A stretch of 64,000 nt of DNA from Neobacillus cucumis (GCF_016107705.1 NZ_JAEHGC010000002.1:586024-650023); one strand, 5' to 3'. Positions 55,754 to 63,890 are shown, counted from the first letter of the stretch. Notes: a model not told the origin generated them from the sequence alone. Translations and numbers: made by a program.

Positions 55754-55861
55754 GAGGAACGTACAAAGCAGATAACCGTGAACAATGAATAAAGAGCTAA
55801 TTAACGAGTCCGATTCTTCAATATGAAGGTCGGCTTATTTTATTCCACAAGAAAGTTTGTG

Positions 55862-55912
55862 AAACATTGCACTTAAACTTTCGGGTGCTTGAGTTTAGGA
55901 TAGTCGGGGTAG
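55862..55912 (+). repeat. Partial composite element (A part)
   Basis: Hairpin A 55872-55899 (CTTAAACT/AGTTTAGG) with TCGGGTGC core, followed by TAGTCGGGGTAG. Confidence 0.75.
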
Positions 55913-55918
55913 TGTACA

Positions 55919-56176
55919 ATGAATCAACAAACTGTAAATGAAATAATAAAAAAATTAAAATTAGTTCTTATTGATGAAATGACAAGGGAAAAAGTTTCCG
56001 ATTGGGCATCGTTTTATGTAATGGCTGATAATCCTAATATCGATGATAAAAATGTTTGGGATTTGCTAATTTTACTTAGTGGTATAGACATATTAGATTC
56101 ACCAACAACTTATCTTCATAATGAAGAAGATATAAATGATTGGATCAAACTAGCAACTGAATCCTTATTTAAGTAA
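55919..56176 (+). CDS. Small acidic protein, immunity-like (85 aa)
   Basis: Starts MNQQTVNEIIKKLKLVLIDE. Acidic helical protein with a conserved-looking core WASFYVMADNPNIDDKNVWD and a C-terminal DSPTTYLHNEEDINDWIKL. The style (short, acidic, solitary) is that of contact-dependent toxin immunity proteins in bacilli, but no toxin gene is adjacent. It lies between two elements. Confidence 0.7.
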   Translation: MNQQTVNEIIKKLKLVLIDEMTREKVSDWASFYVMADNPNIDDKNVWDLLILLSGIDILDSPTTYLHNEEDINDWIKLATESLFK

Positions 56177-56320
56177 CGGGCGCTTATCTTCAATAAGATC
56201 TTCCATAATCGTGCACAAGAATTGAACAAAAATGGACTGTTTTACAGTCCATTTTTGTAACGAACAGTGGTTTATCTCGAATAAGATTTAGGCATTGATC
56301 TTCAACAAACGGGCGCTTTT
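56170..56320 (+). repeat. Two partial composite elements with a strong terminator between
   Basis: A cores ACGGGCGC at 56176-56183 (overlapping the previous stop codon) and 56309-56316. Between them ACAAAAATGGACTG and CAGTCCATTTTTGT (56227-56258) form a terminator. Confidence 0.75.
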
Positions 56321-56452
56321 ATGGAGTAACGAAAAAGCCCATTTAGTCCAAGAATATTTGGGTTATATTCACACATACTTGCGAGTTGCGCTCCAAACGA
56401 ATGTAACTTAATGGATGTTTTGTTACATTGGGCTAATGTTAGTTCTGTTCAA

Positions 56453-56674
56453 TTATTCTCCACCATCATCAGCATCACTTCCGTCTCCATTATCACTATC
56501 TGTATCGAAAAAGTCATTTATTTGACTAACAATACTTTTATTTTCGTTAACAAGGTTGTTGTTGTTTAAAAACTCACCAAGTGAAAAACTTTCTAATATC
56601 TGTTCTTTATCTTTATGGATATACACAAAAATAACTACGATTAATATAATCAATAAAATCAATAGATAAATCAC
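56453..56674 (-). CDS. Small single-TM protein with acidic tail
   Basis: One TM helix (YLLILLIILIVVIFVYIH), a short linker, and an Asp/Gly-rich C-terminus (DTDSDNGDGSDADDGGE). GTG 56674 lies nine nt after AAGGGTGG. Two earlier GTG codons are alternatives. Unknown function. One of the few minus-strand genes in the region. Confidence 0.6.
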   Translation of the reverse strand: MIYLLILLIILIVVIFVYIHKDKEQILESFSLGEFLNNNNLVNENKSIVSQINDFFDTDSDNGDGSDADDGGE

Positions 56675-56861
56675 CTGTACCACCACCCTTACAAAAATAT
56701 TATTAAAGGGTGTAAAAAAAGAGAACCGTCCCCTTCAAATACCGGTTTCAATAGTTTAAAAAGTTTCAGTTGCGTCTGCAGCTTTTTTTGTGTGATCAAG
56801 TGAAAATATAATGTAACTTAATACACGTTTTGTTACATTGGATAATTTTCAAATCTTTGTT

Positions 56862-56892
56862 TGTTAAGCTAACGTAGCAGGTTAGTTTAACA
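56862..56892 (+). repeat. Hairpin C copy
   Basis: AAGCTAACGTAGCAGGTTAG, with CTAAC and GTTAG arms at 56869-56885. Confidence 0.7.
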
Positions 56893-56921
56893 ATTAAAGG
56901 GAATTATATAGAAAAAGTGTG

Positions 56922-57044
56922 GTGAAAAATTTGAAAGGTAACTATTCATCAGAAGCAGTTAAGGAAATGAGAAGAAAACTTATAGACGGACAAATAAAAA
57001 ATTGGTTACAGACTCATACCTTCACTGGGAATAGTGGTTTCTAA
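56922..57044 (+). CDS. Possible small basic protein (37-40 aa)
   Basis: GTG 56922 or TTG 56931 starts NYSSEAVKEMRRKLIDGQ and KNWLQTHTFTGNSGF. Helical and basic. The ribosome site is poor. It may be a remnant of a larger gene. Confidence 0.35.
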   Translation: MKNLKGNYSSEAVKEMRRKLIDGQIKNWLQTHTFTGNSGF

Positions 57045-57090
57045 TCATTTTACCTTGGTATATTTGGTAGAAATTCGCTGAAAACGAAAG

Positions 57091-57465
57091 TTGAATCTTA
57101 TTCTTCAAGATGGACTCATAGTTCTTATCTTTAATGCATTCATTGATGATTTAGGTAGTAGTTTGTTATGGTGGTTTTATCCCGTCAGAATGATCCCAAC
57201 TCTTAATGTTTTATTATCGCCCTCTATTTCGATAGTTCCTTGTCTGATGATGTTTGTTTTTCAATATTGTTATACGTGGAAAAAGTTTTTAATATTTAAC
57301 TTTATACTGTCACTTGTTTTCTGTTTTATAGGTGAAACATTGTTTATTGCATTAGGTATATACGAGCTTGTCACTTGGAAACTCTTTTATTCATTTTTGC
57401 AATATAATATTGCGGGAATCATTGCCCGATGGATTGCGTTAAAAGTAAATAAAATTTCCGATTAG
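57091..57465 (+). CDS. CBO0543-family-like membrane protein, probably lacking its N-terminus
   Basis: 124 residues, four TM helices. The middle and end (WWFYPVRMIPTLNVLL, YTWKKFLIFNFILSLVFCFI, ALGIYELVTWKLFYSFLQYN) follow the CBO0543 family pattern. Family members usually have one or two further N-terminal helices. The only start is TTG 57091 with a poor ribosome site, so a truncation is likely. Confidence 0.55.
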   Translation: MNLILQDGLIVLIFNAFIDDLGSSLLWWFYPVRMIPTLNVLLSPSISIVPCLMMFVFQYCYTWKKFLIFNFILSLVFCFIGETLFIALGIYELVTWKLFYSFLQYNIAGIIARWIALKVNKISD

Positions 57466-57720
57466 AACATTTAGCCTTTTATATTACTAGGTAGATTTTG
57501 AAAAATTATACTTTAACTAAAGGAGTTTTCTGTTGAAGAAATATTTTTAAAGTCGATTCCACTTGGAAATCGGCTATTTTTTATTTCTAGGTGTCCTAAC
57601 TTAAAGATATGAGTAAGGTAAGATTACTGAGTAAAAAGAAGATAATTGAGGATTCGTGCCTTATTTTATAGAGGTAGGTCAAAAATTGTCGCCATTTAGC
57701 TTCTCCTTGAATAGGATAAT

Positions 57721-57764
57721 TTGGACAAGTTCAAGAGTAAATCTGGACAAGTCCAAGAATAAAA
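57721..57764. repeat. Two 22-bp direct repeats before the beta-helix gene
   Basis: TGGACAAGTTCAAGAGTAAA and TGGACAAGTCCAAGAATAAA in tandem. The rest of 57466-57781 holds only a hairpin (CGATTCC/GGAAATCG, 57552-57570). Confidence 0.75.
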
Positions 57765-57781
57765 ATAAGGAGATGGATAAG

Positions 57782-59023
57782 ATGGCAACAATTACGGTCA
57801 TTAATACAAATGATAGTGGTCTTGGTTCACTTCGTAATGCTGTCGCAATGGCAAATCCAGGTGACACCATTGTCTTTGCTGTATTTGGTACCATTACTTT
57901 ACTCAGTCCAATAGATATTAATAAAACCATAACCATAAGTGGCCCTGGTCCAACAATCAGCGGTAATACTACGCGTATCTTTAATATTAGCGGTGCGACT
58001 ACCATAGTTACAATCAACAACCTAACCTTCCAAAATGGAAATGATACTACAGGTCAAGGTGGTGGGGCCATCCTTAATAATGGTGCGACTTTGAACGTGG
58101 TAAGGTCTACGTTCTTAACCAACAACTCTACTACTTCTGGCGGGGCTATTGCAAATAAGGATTCCGGTACAGTTAATATTACAAATAATAGTATATTCAC
58201 TGGCAACACCGCTCCTTTTAGTGGGGCTATAGGGAATTTTCCTGGTAGTACAGTCAATATTACAAATAGTATGTTCATTGACAACAGCGCAACGGCTGGT
58301 AATGGTGGAGCTATCGCAAATGATGGCCTAGTTAACATTACAAATAGTACGTTCTCGCAGAATACTGCTTCTGGTGAAGGCGGGGCTATTGCAAATGATG
58401 GCACACTTATTGTTGTGAGAAGTACGTTTACTAACAACAGTGCTCAAATTGGTGGAGCTGTATCAAATTTTGATTCAAATTTTGGTTCCGGTACAGTTAG
58501 TATTACAAATAGTACGTTCACTAACAATGTTGCTTTTAATATTGGTGGAGCTATAGCGAATAGAAATTTTGGTACAGTTAATGTTACAAATAGTTCGTTC
58601 ACTGGCAACACCGCTAATGTTGGCGGCGCTATAACGAATCAGGATTCCGGTACAGTTAATATTACAAATAGTTCGTTCACTGGAAATGCCGCTAATTTTG
58701 GTGGGGCTATAGGGAATTTTTCTGGTACAGTGGATATTATAAATAGTACGTTCTCTAACAACAAGGCTTTGATTGGGAATGGCGGGGCTATAACTAATGA
58801 TGGCACACTTATCGTTATGAGAAGTACGTTTACTAATAACAGTGCTCCGAATGGTGTTGGTGGTGCTATAGCAAATACTGGAACAGCAACCATTACAAGA
58901 AATACGTTCACGGGCAACACTGCTACGAGTGGTGGAGCTATAGCAAATTTTAACAATGGCACAGCAACACTTACAGGAAATACGTTCACTGACAATAGTG
59001 AACCGCAGGTAACTGGTGTATGA
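57782..59023 (+). CDS. Right-handed beta-helix repeat protein (Pmp-like GGAI repeats)
   Basis: 414 residues. After an N-terminal cap (ITVINTNDSGLGSLRNAVAM ... GPGPTISGNTTRIFNISG) come about a dozen coils of 23-28 residues with the pattern GGAIxNxGTxxITxSTFTNN. The GGA(I/V) and FxxN marks are those of chlamydial polymorphic membrane proteins and other parallel beta-helices. No signal peptide, LPXTG or TM segment is visible, so secretion is unclear. It might be a spore-surface or cytoplasmic protein. AAGGAG eight to nine nt before ATG 57782 decides the start. Repeats make long antisense frames, which are not genes. Confidence 0.85.
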   Translation: MATITVINTNDSGLGSLRNAVAMANPGDTIVFAVFGTITLLSPIDINKTITISGPGPTISGNTTRIFNISGATTIVTINNLTFQNGNDTTGQGGGAILNNGATLNVVRSTFLTNNSTTSGGAIANKDSGTVNITNNSIFTGNTAPFSGAIGNFPGSTVNITNSMFIDNSATAGNGGAIANDGLVNITNSTFSQNTASGEGGAIANDGTLIVVRSTFTNNSAQIGGAVSNFDSNFGSGTVSITNSTFTNNVAFNIGGAIANRNFGTVNVTNSSFTGNTANVGGAITNQDSGTVNITNSSFTGNAANFGGAIGNFSGTVDIINSTFSNNKALIGNGGAITNDGTLIVMRSTFTNNSAPNGVGGAIANTGTATITRNTFTGNTATSGGAIANFNNGTATLTGNTFTDNSEPQVTGV

Positions 59024-59171
59024 CCAAGCTGATGATGAATCAAGATCTGATTAGAATCACCATTCCTGATCACCATCACGCTTAAAAATAAGGAAAAAAT
59101 AAAGAATAGCTTATAATTTTTTATAGGTAGCGAGTTGCTACCTCTTATTATTTTTTGAAGGTAAATAATGA

Positions 59172-59310
59172 TATTGTGAAGAAATGCACTTAAAGTAACG
59201 GGTGCTTGAGTGAAAGATGGGGTTTCGAAGTGGAGGTAACCGAACGATCGCTGCGGCGGTCTTTTTTGTTATTGAAGTAACACGGGGATAGTTAAAGAAG
59301 GAATATATCC
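59172..59310 (+). repeat. Complete composite element
   Basis: ACTTAAAGTAACGGGTGCTT (core 59198-59205), then GATCGCTGCGGCGGTCTTTTTT, then AAGTAACACGGGGATAGTTA. Confidence 0.78.
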
Positions 59311-59377
59311 ATATATGCTTGGAAACGTATAGGAAAGTGAGATTTTTAAATAATAGGTTTTTGAAAGGATATGTGTA

Positions 59378-59905
59378 ATGAAAGGACAATTAGAAAAGCA
59401 AGAAAAGTCGCCTTCAAGGCCTCTTAGTAAACAAATTAAACGTATTTGGTATTTCTTTCTTGCTATTGGAGCTATGGGTGTAATGTTACAAGATAAATTT
59501 TTAGTTAAGGAAATATTTTGGATTATCTCTATAAGTACACTTCTCCTTGCTTTTTCTTGTGCTGTAATGTTCTTTAAAAAAGACTTTGAATTAGTAGAGC
59601 GTGTCCTTTATACATTTACTACGATAGTTTTGATGTTTGTTTATCCTCATTGGTTAGACATTCCTGCTTATTTAACAAATAATTATAGAGTTGTTGAAGG
59701 TGTTCCGACTGAATTTAAGTATAGAAGTCCCTATAAGGCGGGCAGTTATCTTCAAGTCAAAATTCAAAATGTAGAACTTAAATTACCAAAAAGTGTTCCT
59801 AATTCAGATTCTGAAAAATGGTTTGTCATACGATACCTTCCAAATTCAAAGTTTATAATGGGATACAAAATCCTAACAAAACAAGAAACTCAGAAAAAGC
59901 AGTAA
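59378..59905 (+). CDS. Membrane protein of unknown function (175 aa)
   Basis: A basic N-terminus, three TM helices (IWYFFLAIGAMGVML, IFWIISISTLLLAFSCAVMF, VLYTFTTIVLMFVYPHWL), then a soluble 85-residue C-terminal domain (YRVVEGVPTEFKYRSPYKAG). AAAGGATATG precedes the ATG. It sits between two elements. Unknown family. Confidence 0.7.
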   Translation: MKGQLEKQEKSPSRPLSKQIKRIWYFFLAIGAMGVMLQDKFLVKEIFWIISISTLLLAFSCAVMFFKKDFELVERVLYTFTTIVLMFVYPHWLDIPAYLTNNYRVVEGVPTEFKYRSPYKAGSYLQVKIQNVELKLPKSVPNSDSEKWFVIRYLPNSKFIMGYKILTKQETQKKQ

Positions 59906-59927
59906 CTTTCCAAATGATTGATGGCAA

Positions 59928-59968
59928 CCCTTATTAAGCCTAACGGGGCACGATAGTGAAAGAAAGAG
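59928..59968 (+). repeat. Hairpin C variant
   Basis: AAGCCTAACGGGGCACGATAG. Confidence 0.6.
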
Positions 59969-59993
59969 TCGTTGATAATAACCACTCTATGGT

Positions 59994-60413
59994 CTACATT
60001 CCTTTTTCATCTGCAAACTTCATCATTTCGTTATTTATGACTTTAACTAATTTATGATTACTATATAAATATAAATAGACTTCTCTCTCATCGTCCTCAA
60101 TACTCATTTCAGCTTCAATTCTTATGACAGCTTTTTGTCCTTGATAAATAACATTATATTTTCCAATTTCTTTAATTTCGTTATTTTTCATCTTATCTAT
60201 TTTAGATCGAATTATTTTGATCTCAATAATTGAAAAACCAGAATCTAAAACAGAGGATACCTTACTTAAAATGGGTTGTACATTTTCGGGATCCAAATTT
60301 ATTCCAGCTGCTAATGGTGCCTCATCGTCTTTTACATTTTCCTTTTTGTTAACTATATAGAGAGTTCCTCCAATAAAAAGTATTATTATTAGACCAATAA
60401 TTAATCTTTTAAT
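59994..60413 (-). CDS. Membrane-anchored small protein with probable ATT start
   Basis: 139 residues: TM anchor (KRLIIGLIIILFIGGTLYIV) and a soluble domain ending FADEKGM. The frame has no ATG, GTG or TTG before TTG 60296, which would remove the TM helix. AAAGGTGTG lies seven nt before ATT 60413, which would give MKRLIIGLI. So either ATT is used (as in infC) or the ATG has mutated. Unknown function. Minus strand, unlike its neighbours. Confidence 0.6.
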   Translation of the reverse strand: MKRLIIGLIIILFIGGTLYIVNKKENVKDDEAPLAAGINLDPENVQPILSKVSSVLDSGFSIIEIKIIRSKIDKMKNNEIKEIGKYNVIYQGQKAVIRIEAEMSIEDDEREVYLYLYSNHKLVKVINNEMMKFADEKGM

Positions 60414-60581
60414 ATGCCTTCACACCTTTCTATTTTCATTATAAAGCCTCATTTATTTATTACTAACTATGAAATTATTGCCAAGTTGTTTTGAAAGAAA
60501 TGGGAACCTGTGAAAAGATACTTTTTCAATAATGAGTGTTTTACTTTAAAAAGGAGTCGAGCATTTTTTCTGTTGTTGTAT

Positions 60582-60612
60582 TAACGAAGCAGGGAGTTAA
60601 GGAAAGAATTCA
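60582..60612 (+). repeat. Hairpin C variant
   Basis: TATTAACGAAGCAGGGAGTT. Confidence 0.45.
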
Positions 60613-60659
60613 TATGATATTGTTAATAAAAATAAATGGTGAAAAAGTGAGGGGTAATT

Positions 60660-60866
60660 ATGGAATGGGAAGAACACGGGCGTTGTCAAAATTGTAAAGA
60701 AGTCCTTGCACTAAAAGATTATTCAAGTCCAGGCCTTATTCCATTCTGTCCAATGTGTGGAGTGAAGAATGAGTTTGAAATTGTTTGGGCTAGACAAATA
60801 TATATAGGTAGATGGTATAACCCTTTTTCTTGGGGTAAATACGGTTGGGAGATAAAGTCCGAATAG
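60660..60866 (+). CDS. Small zinc-ribbon protein (68 aa)
   Basis: Two Cys pairs, CQNC (9-12) and CPMC (31-34), form a rubredoxin-like zinc ribbon, and the C-terminus is Trp/Tyr-rich (GRWYNPFSWGKYGWEIKSE). TGAGGGG precedes the ATG. It may be a small nucleic-acid- or protein-binding factor. No partner is visible. An element follows. Confidence 0.72.
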   Translation: MEWEEHGRCQNCKEVLALKDYSSPGLIPFCPMCGVKNEFEIVWARQIYIGRWYNPFSWGKYGWEIKSE

Positions 60867-60914
60867 CAAAACTGAAAAGTGTGTGTACCATAGTGTGTTT
60901 GATTAAAAAGCTAA

Positions 60915-60965
60915 TTGTGAAGGGATGTACTTACACTAACGGGTGCAATAGTTGCAAAATTGGTG
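60915..60965 (+). repeat. Hairpin A copy
   Basis: ACTTACACTAACGGGTGCAA, core 60939-60946. The frame 60845-61090 crossing it is not considered a gene. Confidence 0.7.
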
Positions 60966-61105
60966 GCATTTTTGTTATTGCCTTGACGGTTAGGATATTT
61001 AAGGGAGTAAATTATTCATCGTGTAATTCTGTCTTTCGAGGACAAAATATGTTAAGGGATTGTACTGGAAAAGCACTGCCCATTTTTTAATAAGGAGTGA
61101 AATGA

Positions 61106-61315
61106 ATGGCTGATAAAAACGAACGCAATCGAGTCGATAACGATGCTGGTGAGGCTGTAGGTACTGTTGTTGGTGCTGTCTCAGGTGCTACCATGGGTCT
61201 TGCTTACGGTCCGATTGGTACTGTAGTAGGAGCAATTACAGGTGGAGTGATGGGTAACAATCTCGGCGAAGGAGCCGATGAAGCTAATGACGGTGATGCG
61301 AATCGAGAAGATTAG
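61106..61315 (+). CDS. Glycine-zipper protein (69 aa)
   Basis: A hydrophilic N-terminus, then the glycine-zipper helix pair VGTVVGAVSGATMGLAYGPI and GTVVGAITGGVMGNNLGEGA, then an acidic end. It probably inserts in or associates with the membrane. AAGGAGTGAA precedes ATG 61106. Similar glycine-zipper peptides include spore and stress proteins and small bacteriocin-like peptides. No immunity or export gene is adjacent. Confidence 0.72.
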   Translation: MADKNERNRVDNDAGEAVGTVVGAVSGATMGLAYGPIGTVVGAITGGVMGNNLGEGADEANDGDANRED

Positions 61316-61421
61316 ATTTATTCAAAGAGGTACATGCATTAAGACTTTCAAAAAGGGAGTCCTTTTATTTTTCTATTAATTAATTCAGCTTTTTTAGGTA
61401 AATTTCCAAAAAAAGATTGTG

Positions 61422-61520
61422 GAATGTTTCACTTAAAGTAACGGGTGCTTTAATTTAAGAAGGTAAGGTTGCAATGGCAGCCTTTTTTTATTGATTAAAC
61501 GGGCAGCATTAGTACAATTA
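61422..61520 (+). repeat. Complete composite element
   Basis: Hairpin A 61432-61459 with CTTAAA/TTTAAG arms, then GGTTGC-AAT-GGCAGCC and T7, then TTAAACGGGCAGCATTAGT. Confidence 0.82.
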
Positions 61521-61524
61521 AGGA

Positions 61525-61576
61525 AAAAATAAAAAATGGCGGTATCTGTGGTTATTTTATATCCACGGATACGCCA
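61525..61576 (-). terminator. Terminator of the AHSA1 gene
   Basis: TGGCG-TATC-GTGG and CCAC-GATA-CGCCA arms, with TTTTTTATTTTTT after them on the minus strand. Confidence 0.8.
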
Positions 61577-61622
61577 CTAATTGATTTTAATGACTTATAA
61601 AATTAATAACTGGAGGACCTTT

Positions 61623-62048
61623 TTAATCGTTTGTTTGCTCCACATATTTTTTAAAATTATTTAAAATCGCTTGCCATCCTAGTTGTTGAAACTCAATCGG
61701 ATGTGTAGCTTCAGCATCAAAAGTTTCAATTACTTGGGTTTCGTTTTCTTGACCTTTAAAAGTGATTTTTACTTTTCTTCCATCATCCATGGTATAAGCA
61801 ATAACCTCATGTAATTTTACTTCATCATAGATTCCACCAAAATCGAAACCAGCACTGCCATCTTTGGCTTCCATTCTTGAAACGAATTTCCCACCTGCTC
61901 TTAGATCATTTTCTGCAAATGGTGTGTACCAATCATCTGAAGCATTGCTCCATTTTGTTATATGATTTGGCTCTGTCCAAAACTTCCACACCTTTTCTAA
62001 TGGTGCTTGAACTATTGTTTCTACTGTAATTTTTTTAGACGTTTGCAT
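61623..62048 (-). CDS. SRPBCC protein, AHSA1-like
   Basis: 141 residues of the Aha1/START-like fold (ITVETIVQAPLEKVWKFWTE, ITKWSNASDDW, FDFGGIYDEV, WQAILNNFKKYVEQ). GAGGAGGTAAATT precedes the ATG. Ligand unknown. Its own terminator lies between it and the composite element. Confidence 0.88.
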   Translation of the reverse strand: MQTSKKITVETIVQAPLEKVWKFWTEPNHITKWSNASDDWYTPFAENDLRAGGKFVSRMEAKDGSAGFDFGGIYDEVKLHEVIAYTMDDGRKVKITFKGQENETQVIETFDAEATHPIEFQQLGWQAILNNFKKYVEQTND

Positions 62049-62204
62049 TTAATTTACCTCCTCTATAAATACAAAAATTTTTAGAGATCTGTCCACATTA
62101 GGTGCCTGGATATATTATAAGTGTTTTCGAGGAGTTTCACTATTAAAAAGGTTAAAATCGGTAAATTAGGAAAAATTTTAATTTAAGACGACATAACTTT
62201 ATCT

Positions 62205-62310
62205 TCAAACATTGTGAAGAAATGCACTTAAACTATAGGGTGCAAGAGTTGAACAAAACGTTGTTTTGGCAGCGTTTTTTCTTATTGAGCTAAAGTGGCA
62301 GTTAAGTGGA
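62205..62310 (+). repeat. Complete composite element
   Basis: GTGAAGAAATGCACTTAAAC lead-in, hairpin A 62228-62253 with an ATAGGGTGC core, GTTGTTTTGGCAGCGTTTTTT (62261 on), then TTGAGCTAAAGTGGCAGTTA. Confidence 0.78.
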
Positions 62311-62426
62311 ATATAGACATGATAAATCTTCTTTCCAAAAAAGAGGCTTTTTTATTAGTACAACCCCAGTACAGGATTCATATGAATAAAAAAAAGCTTG
62401 TTTTATGGAGAGGGGAAAATTTGTTG

Positions 62427-62834
62427 ATGGTTTTAGGTAGGATGAAGTCATTTTTAGGTAAAATGGTCAAAATTGATCAAGGTTATCAAGAAGCAGGGGT
62501 TGGATGGTTATTAGATATTTATGATGATTATCTTGTCCTACTCACTGAAGAAGATAAGGTTGTTTACTATAATAACGATCACATAGAAAGTGTGACAGAG
62601 AATACCAAGGAATTCAATATCGTATTTCCAGAAGATATTGAGTACGATAAAGCTAATAATTTACTGAATCTGTTAGAAAATCAAAAACTAAAATGGGTCA
62701 AAATAAACAGTGATGGACCAGTAAAAATAGCAGGAGTTTTATATGATGTAAATAATGATATTATTTCATTGATTTATGATGAAGAGATTGTTTACGTTTC
62801 CTTCAACCATCTCCATAATATTAGCATAGACTAG
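62427..62834 (+). CDS. CotB-like spore coat protein (short form), copy 2
   Basis: 135 residues, same length as copy 1 at 18528 and clearly paralogous (IYDDYLVLLTEEDKVVYYNN, LLNLLENQKLKWVKINSDG). The Gly-rich RGGRGSR of copy 1 is QGYQEAG here. GAGGGG lies 11 nt before ATG 62427. Two in-frame TTG codons before it are alternatives. The upstream 80 bp (GAGGCTT...ATTAGTACA...TTCATAT) also resemble copy 1, so the promoter region was duplicated with the gene. Preceded by a composite element. Confidence 0.75.
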   Translation: MVLGRMKSFLGKMVKIDQGYQEAGVGWLLDIYDDYLVLLTEEDKVVYYNNDHIESVTENTKEFNIVFPEDIEYDKANNLLNLLENQKLKWVKINSDGPVKIAGVLYDVNNDIISLIYDEEIVYVSFNHLHNISID

Positions 62835-63029
62835 AATTTTGAAAAAATAAAAAATGAAGGCGATTTATAGGGGTATGGTGTTATTTTTATTTATAGTGGT
62901 AGCCTTTAAAAAGCTGTAAAGGAATAACTCAAGATGCATCAAATAATTATTGGAATTTCACCACCATATTCCTTTATTACTCTCTTTTAAAATCCCTTTA
63001 AAACAGCATTCTTATTGATAACAGCCAAA

Positions 63030-63135
63030 ATAAAACATCTTGTTGAACTAACGGGTGCTTGAGTTCAGGAAGGGATTGCTGCGGCAATCCTTTTTTTTGT
63101 TGTGCTAATGGGGCAGTTTTGAAGAAGAAAAACGA
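63030..63135 (+). repeat. Complete composite element (last of the array)
   Basis: Hairpin A 63044-63067 with TGAACT/AGTTCA arms and ACGGGTGC core, then GGATTGC-TGC-GGCAATCC and T8, then GTGCTAATGGGGCAGTTTTG. Confidence 0.85.
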
Positions 63136-63200
63136 TTAATTCGTATTTGATTCAAAGTTTGAGGTAAGGTGTTCATGAATATGGGTGCTTTTTTGTGCAT

Positions 63201-63224
63201 AAAAAAACCGTAACAAGTACGGTT
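63201..63224 (-). terminator. Terminator-like hairpin
   Basis: AACCGTA and TACGGTT arms with T7 on the minus strand. There is no obvious gene before it. Confidence 0.6.
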
Positions 63225-63455
63225 CATAGAGGCTCAGATATATGACTAATATACCCATTAAAATTTTATTCATGAAATAATTTGTTGACTGGGCACTTTC
63301 TATTCATATTTTATGTACATTAAAAGCAAAACCGTAGTTCCCTGAAGGAGGAATTTACTGCAGCTATTATGTGGGCTGGATGTACTTCTTCCTGATACAA
63401 CCAAAACATTAAAATGACCAGGATTATAAAAATTATTTAGTTCAGTTCAAGAAAA

Positions 63456-63670
63456 TAAAAAAAGTCAAAAATGACGCATTCAAGAAAAGAGAAAATATGC
63501 ATAGTCTCAACCACTTTATTTTATGTAACCTGGTCAAAAAATTGAAATGGACAAATGTGGAATAGATAAAAAAGCGCCAAAAATGACGCTTTCAACGGGA
63601 GGTGATTCCCAATCGTCCTACACGTTTATTTTATGTAACATGGGCAAAATCTAGAACGGGCAAACGCGGT
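63456..63670. repeat. Two ~100-bp imperfect direct repeats
   Basis: Each unit has AAAAATGACGC(A/T)TTCAA near its start and TTTATTTTATGTAAC(C/A)TGG in the middle, then CAAA...GG(A/G)CAAA(T/C)G(T/C)GG. Units are about 63456-63556 and 63572-63670. The second contains the hairpin AAAGCG/CGCTTT. Between 63225 and 63728 I see no gene. Confidence 0.7.
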
Positions 63671-63728
63671 TATTTTTAATCTGTTCGGTAGAAAAGAAAA
63701 CCCTATTGAAGATTGTTGCGGGTTCACA

Positions 63729-63890
63729 CTACGACAAGAAAAAAGAAGAAGATTTATCTTTACGCTCATCGAAGCTTAGATAATCATACTTACCATTACC
63801 ATTTAAAACGTAAGCAAAAGCTTTTTCTTGGTCAAATGTTTTATCAATAACCTTGCCAGTTTCTTTTTCAAACACTAGGAAATATGTCAT
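63729..63890 (-). CDS. Small hypothetical protein (53 aa)
   Basis: Starts MTYFLVFEKETGKVIDKTFD and goes on EKAFAYVLNGNGKYDYLSFD, a compact alpha/beta pattern with a basic, Ser/Phe-rich end. GGAAGGATT before the ATG is a good ribosome site. Unknown family. Confidence 0.6.
   Translation of the reverse strand: MTYFLVFEKETGKVIDKTFDQEKAFAYVLNGNGKYDYLSFDERKDKSSSFFLS

Noticed and set aside
57679..59079. Three minus-strand ORFs (113, 127 and 146 aa) opposite the beta-helix gene
   Set aside because: They arise because the periodic GGAI repeats leave the antisense frame open. The translated sequences are hydrophobic repeats without ribosome sites.
60845..61090. 81-aa plus-strand ORF after the zinc-ribbon gene
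   Set aside because: It overlaps the end of that gene, runs through a hairpin A element and lacks a ribosome site.
49345..63135. CRISPR array formed by the regularly recurring repeats
   Set aside because: Units are separated by whole genes of varied length. No short repeat-spacer pattern and no cas genes are present.
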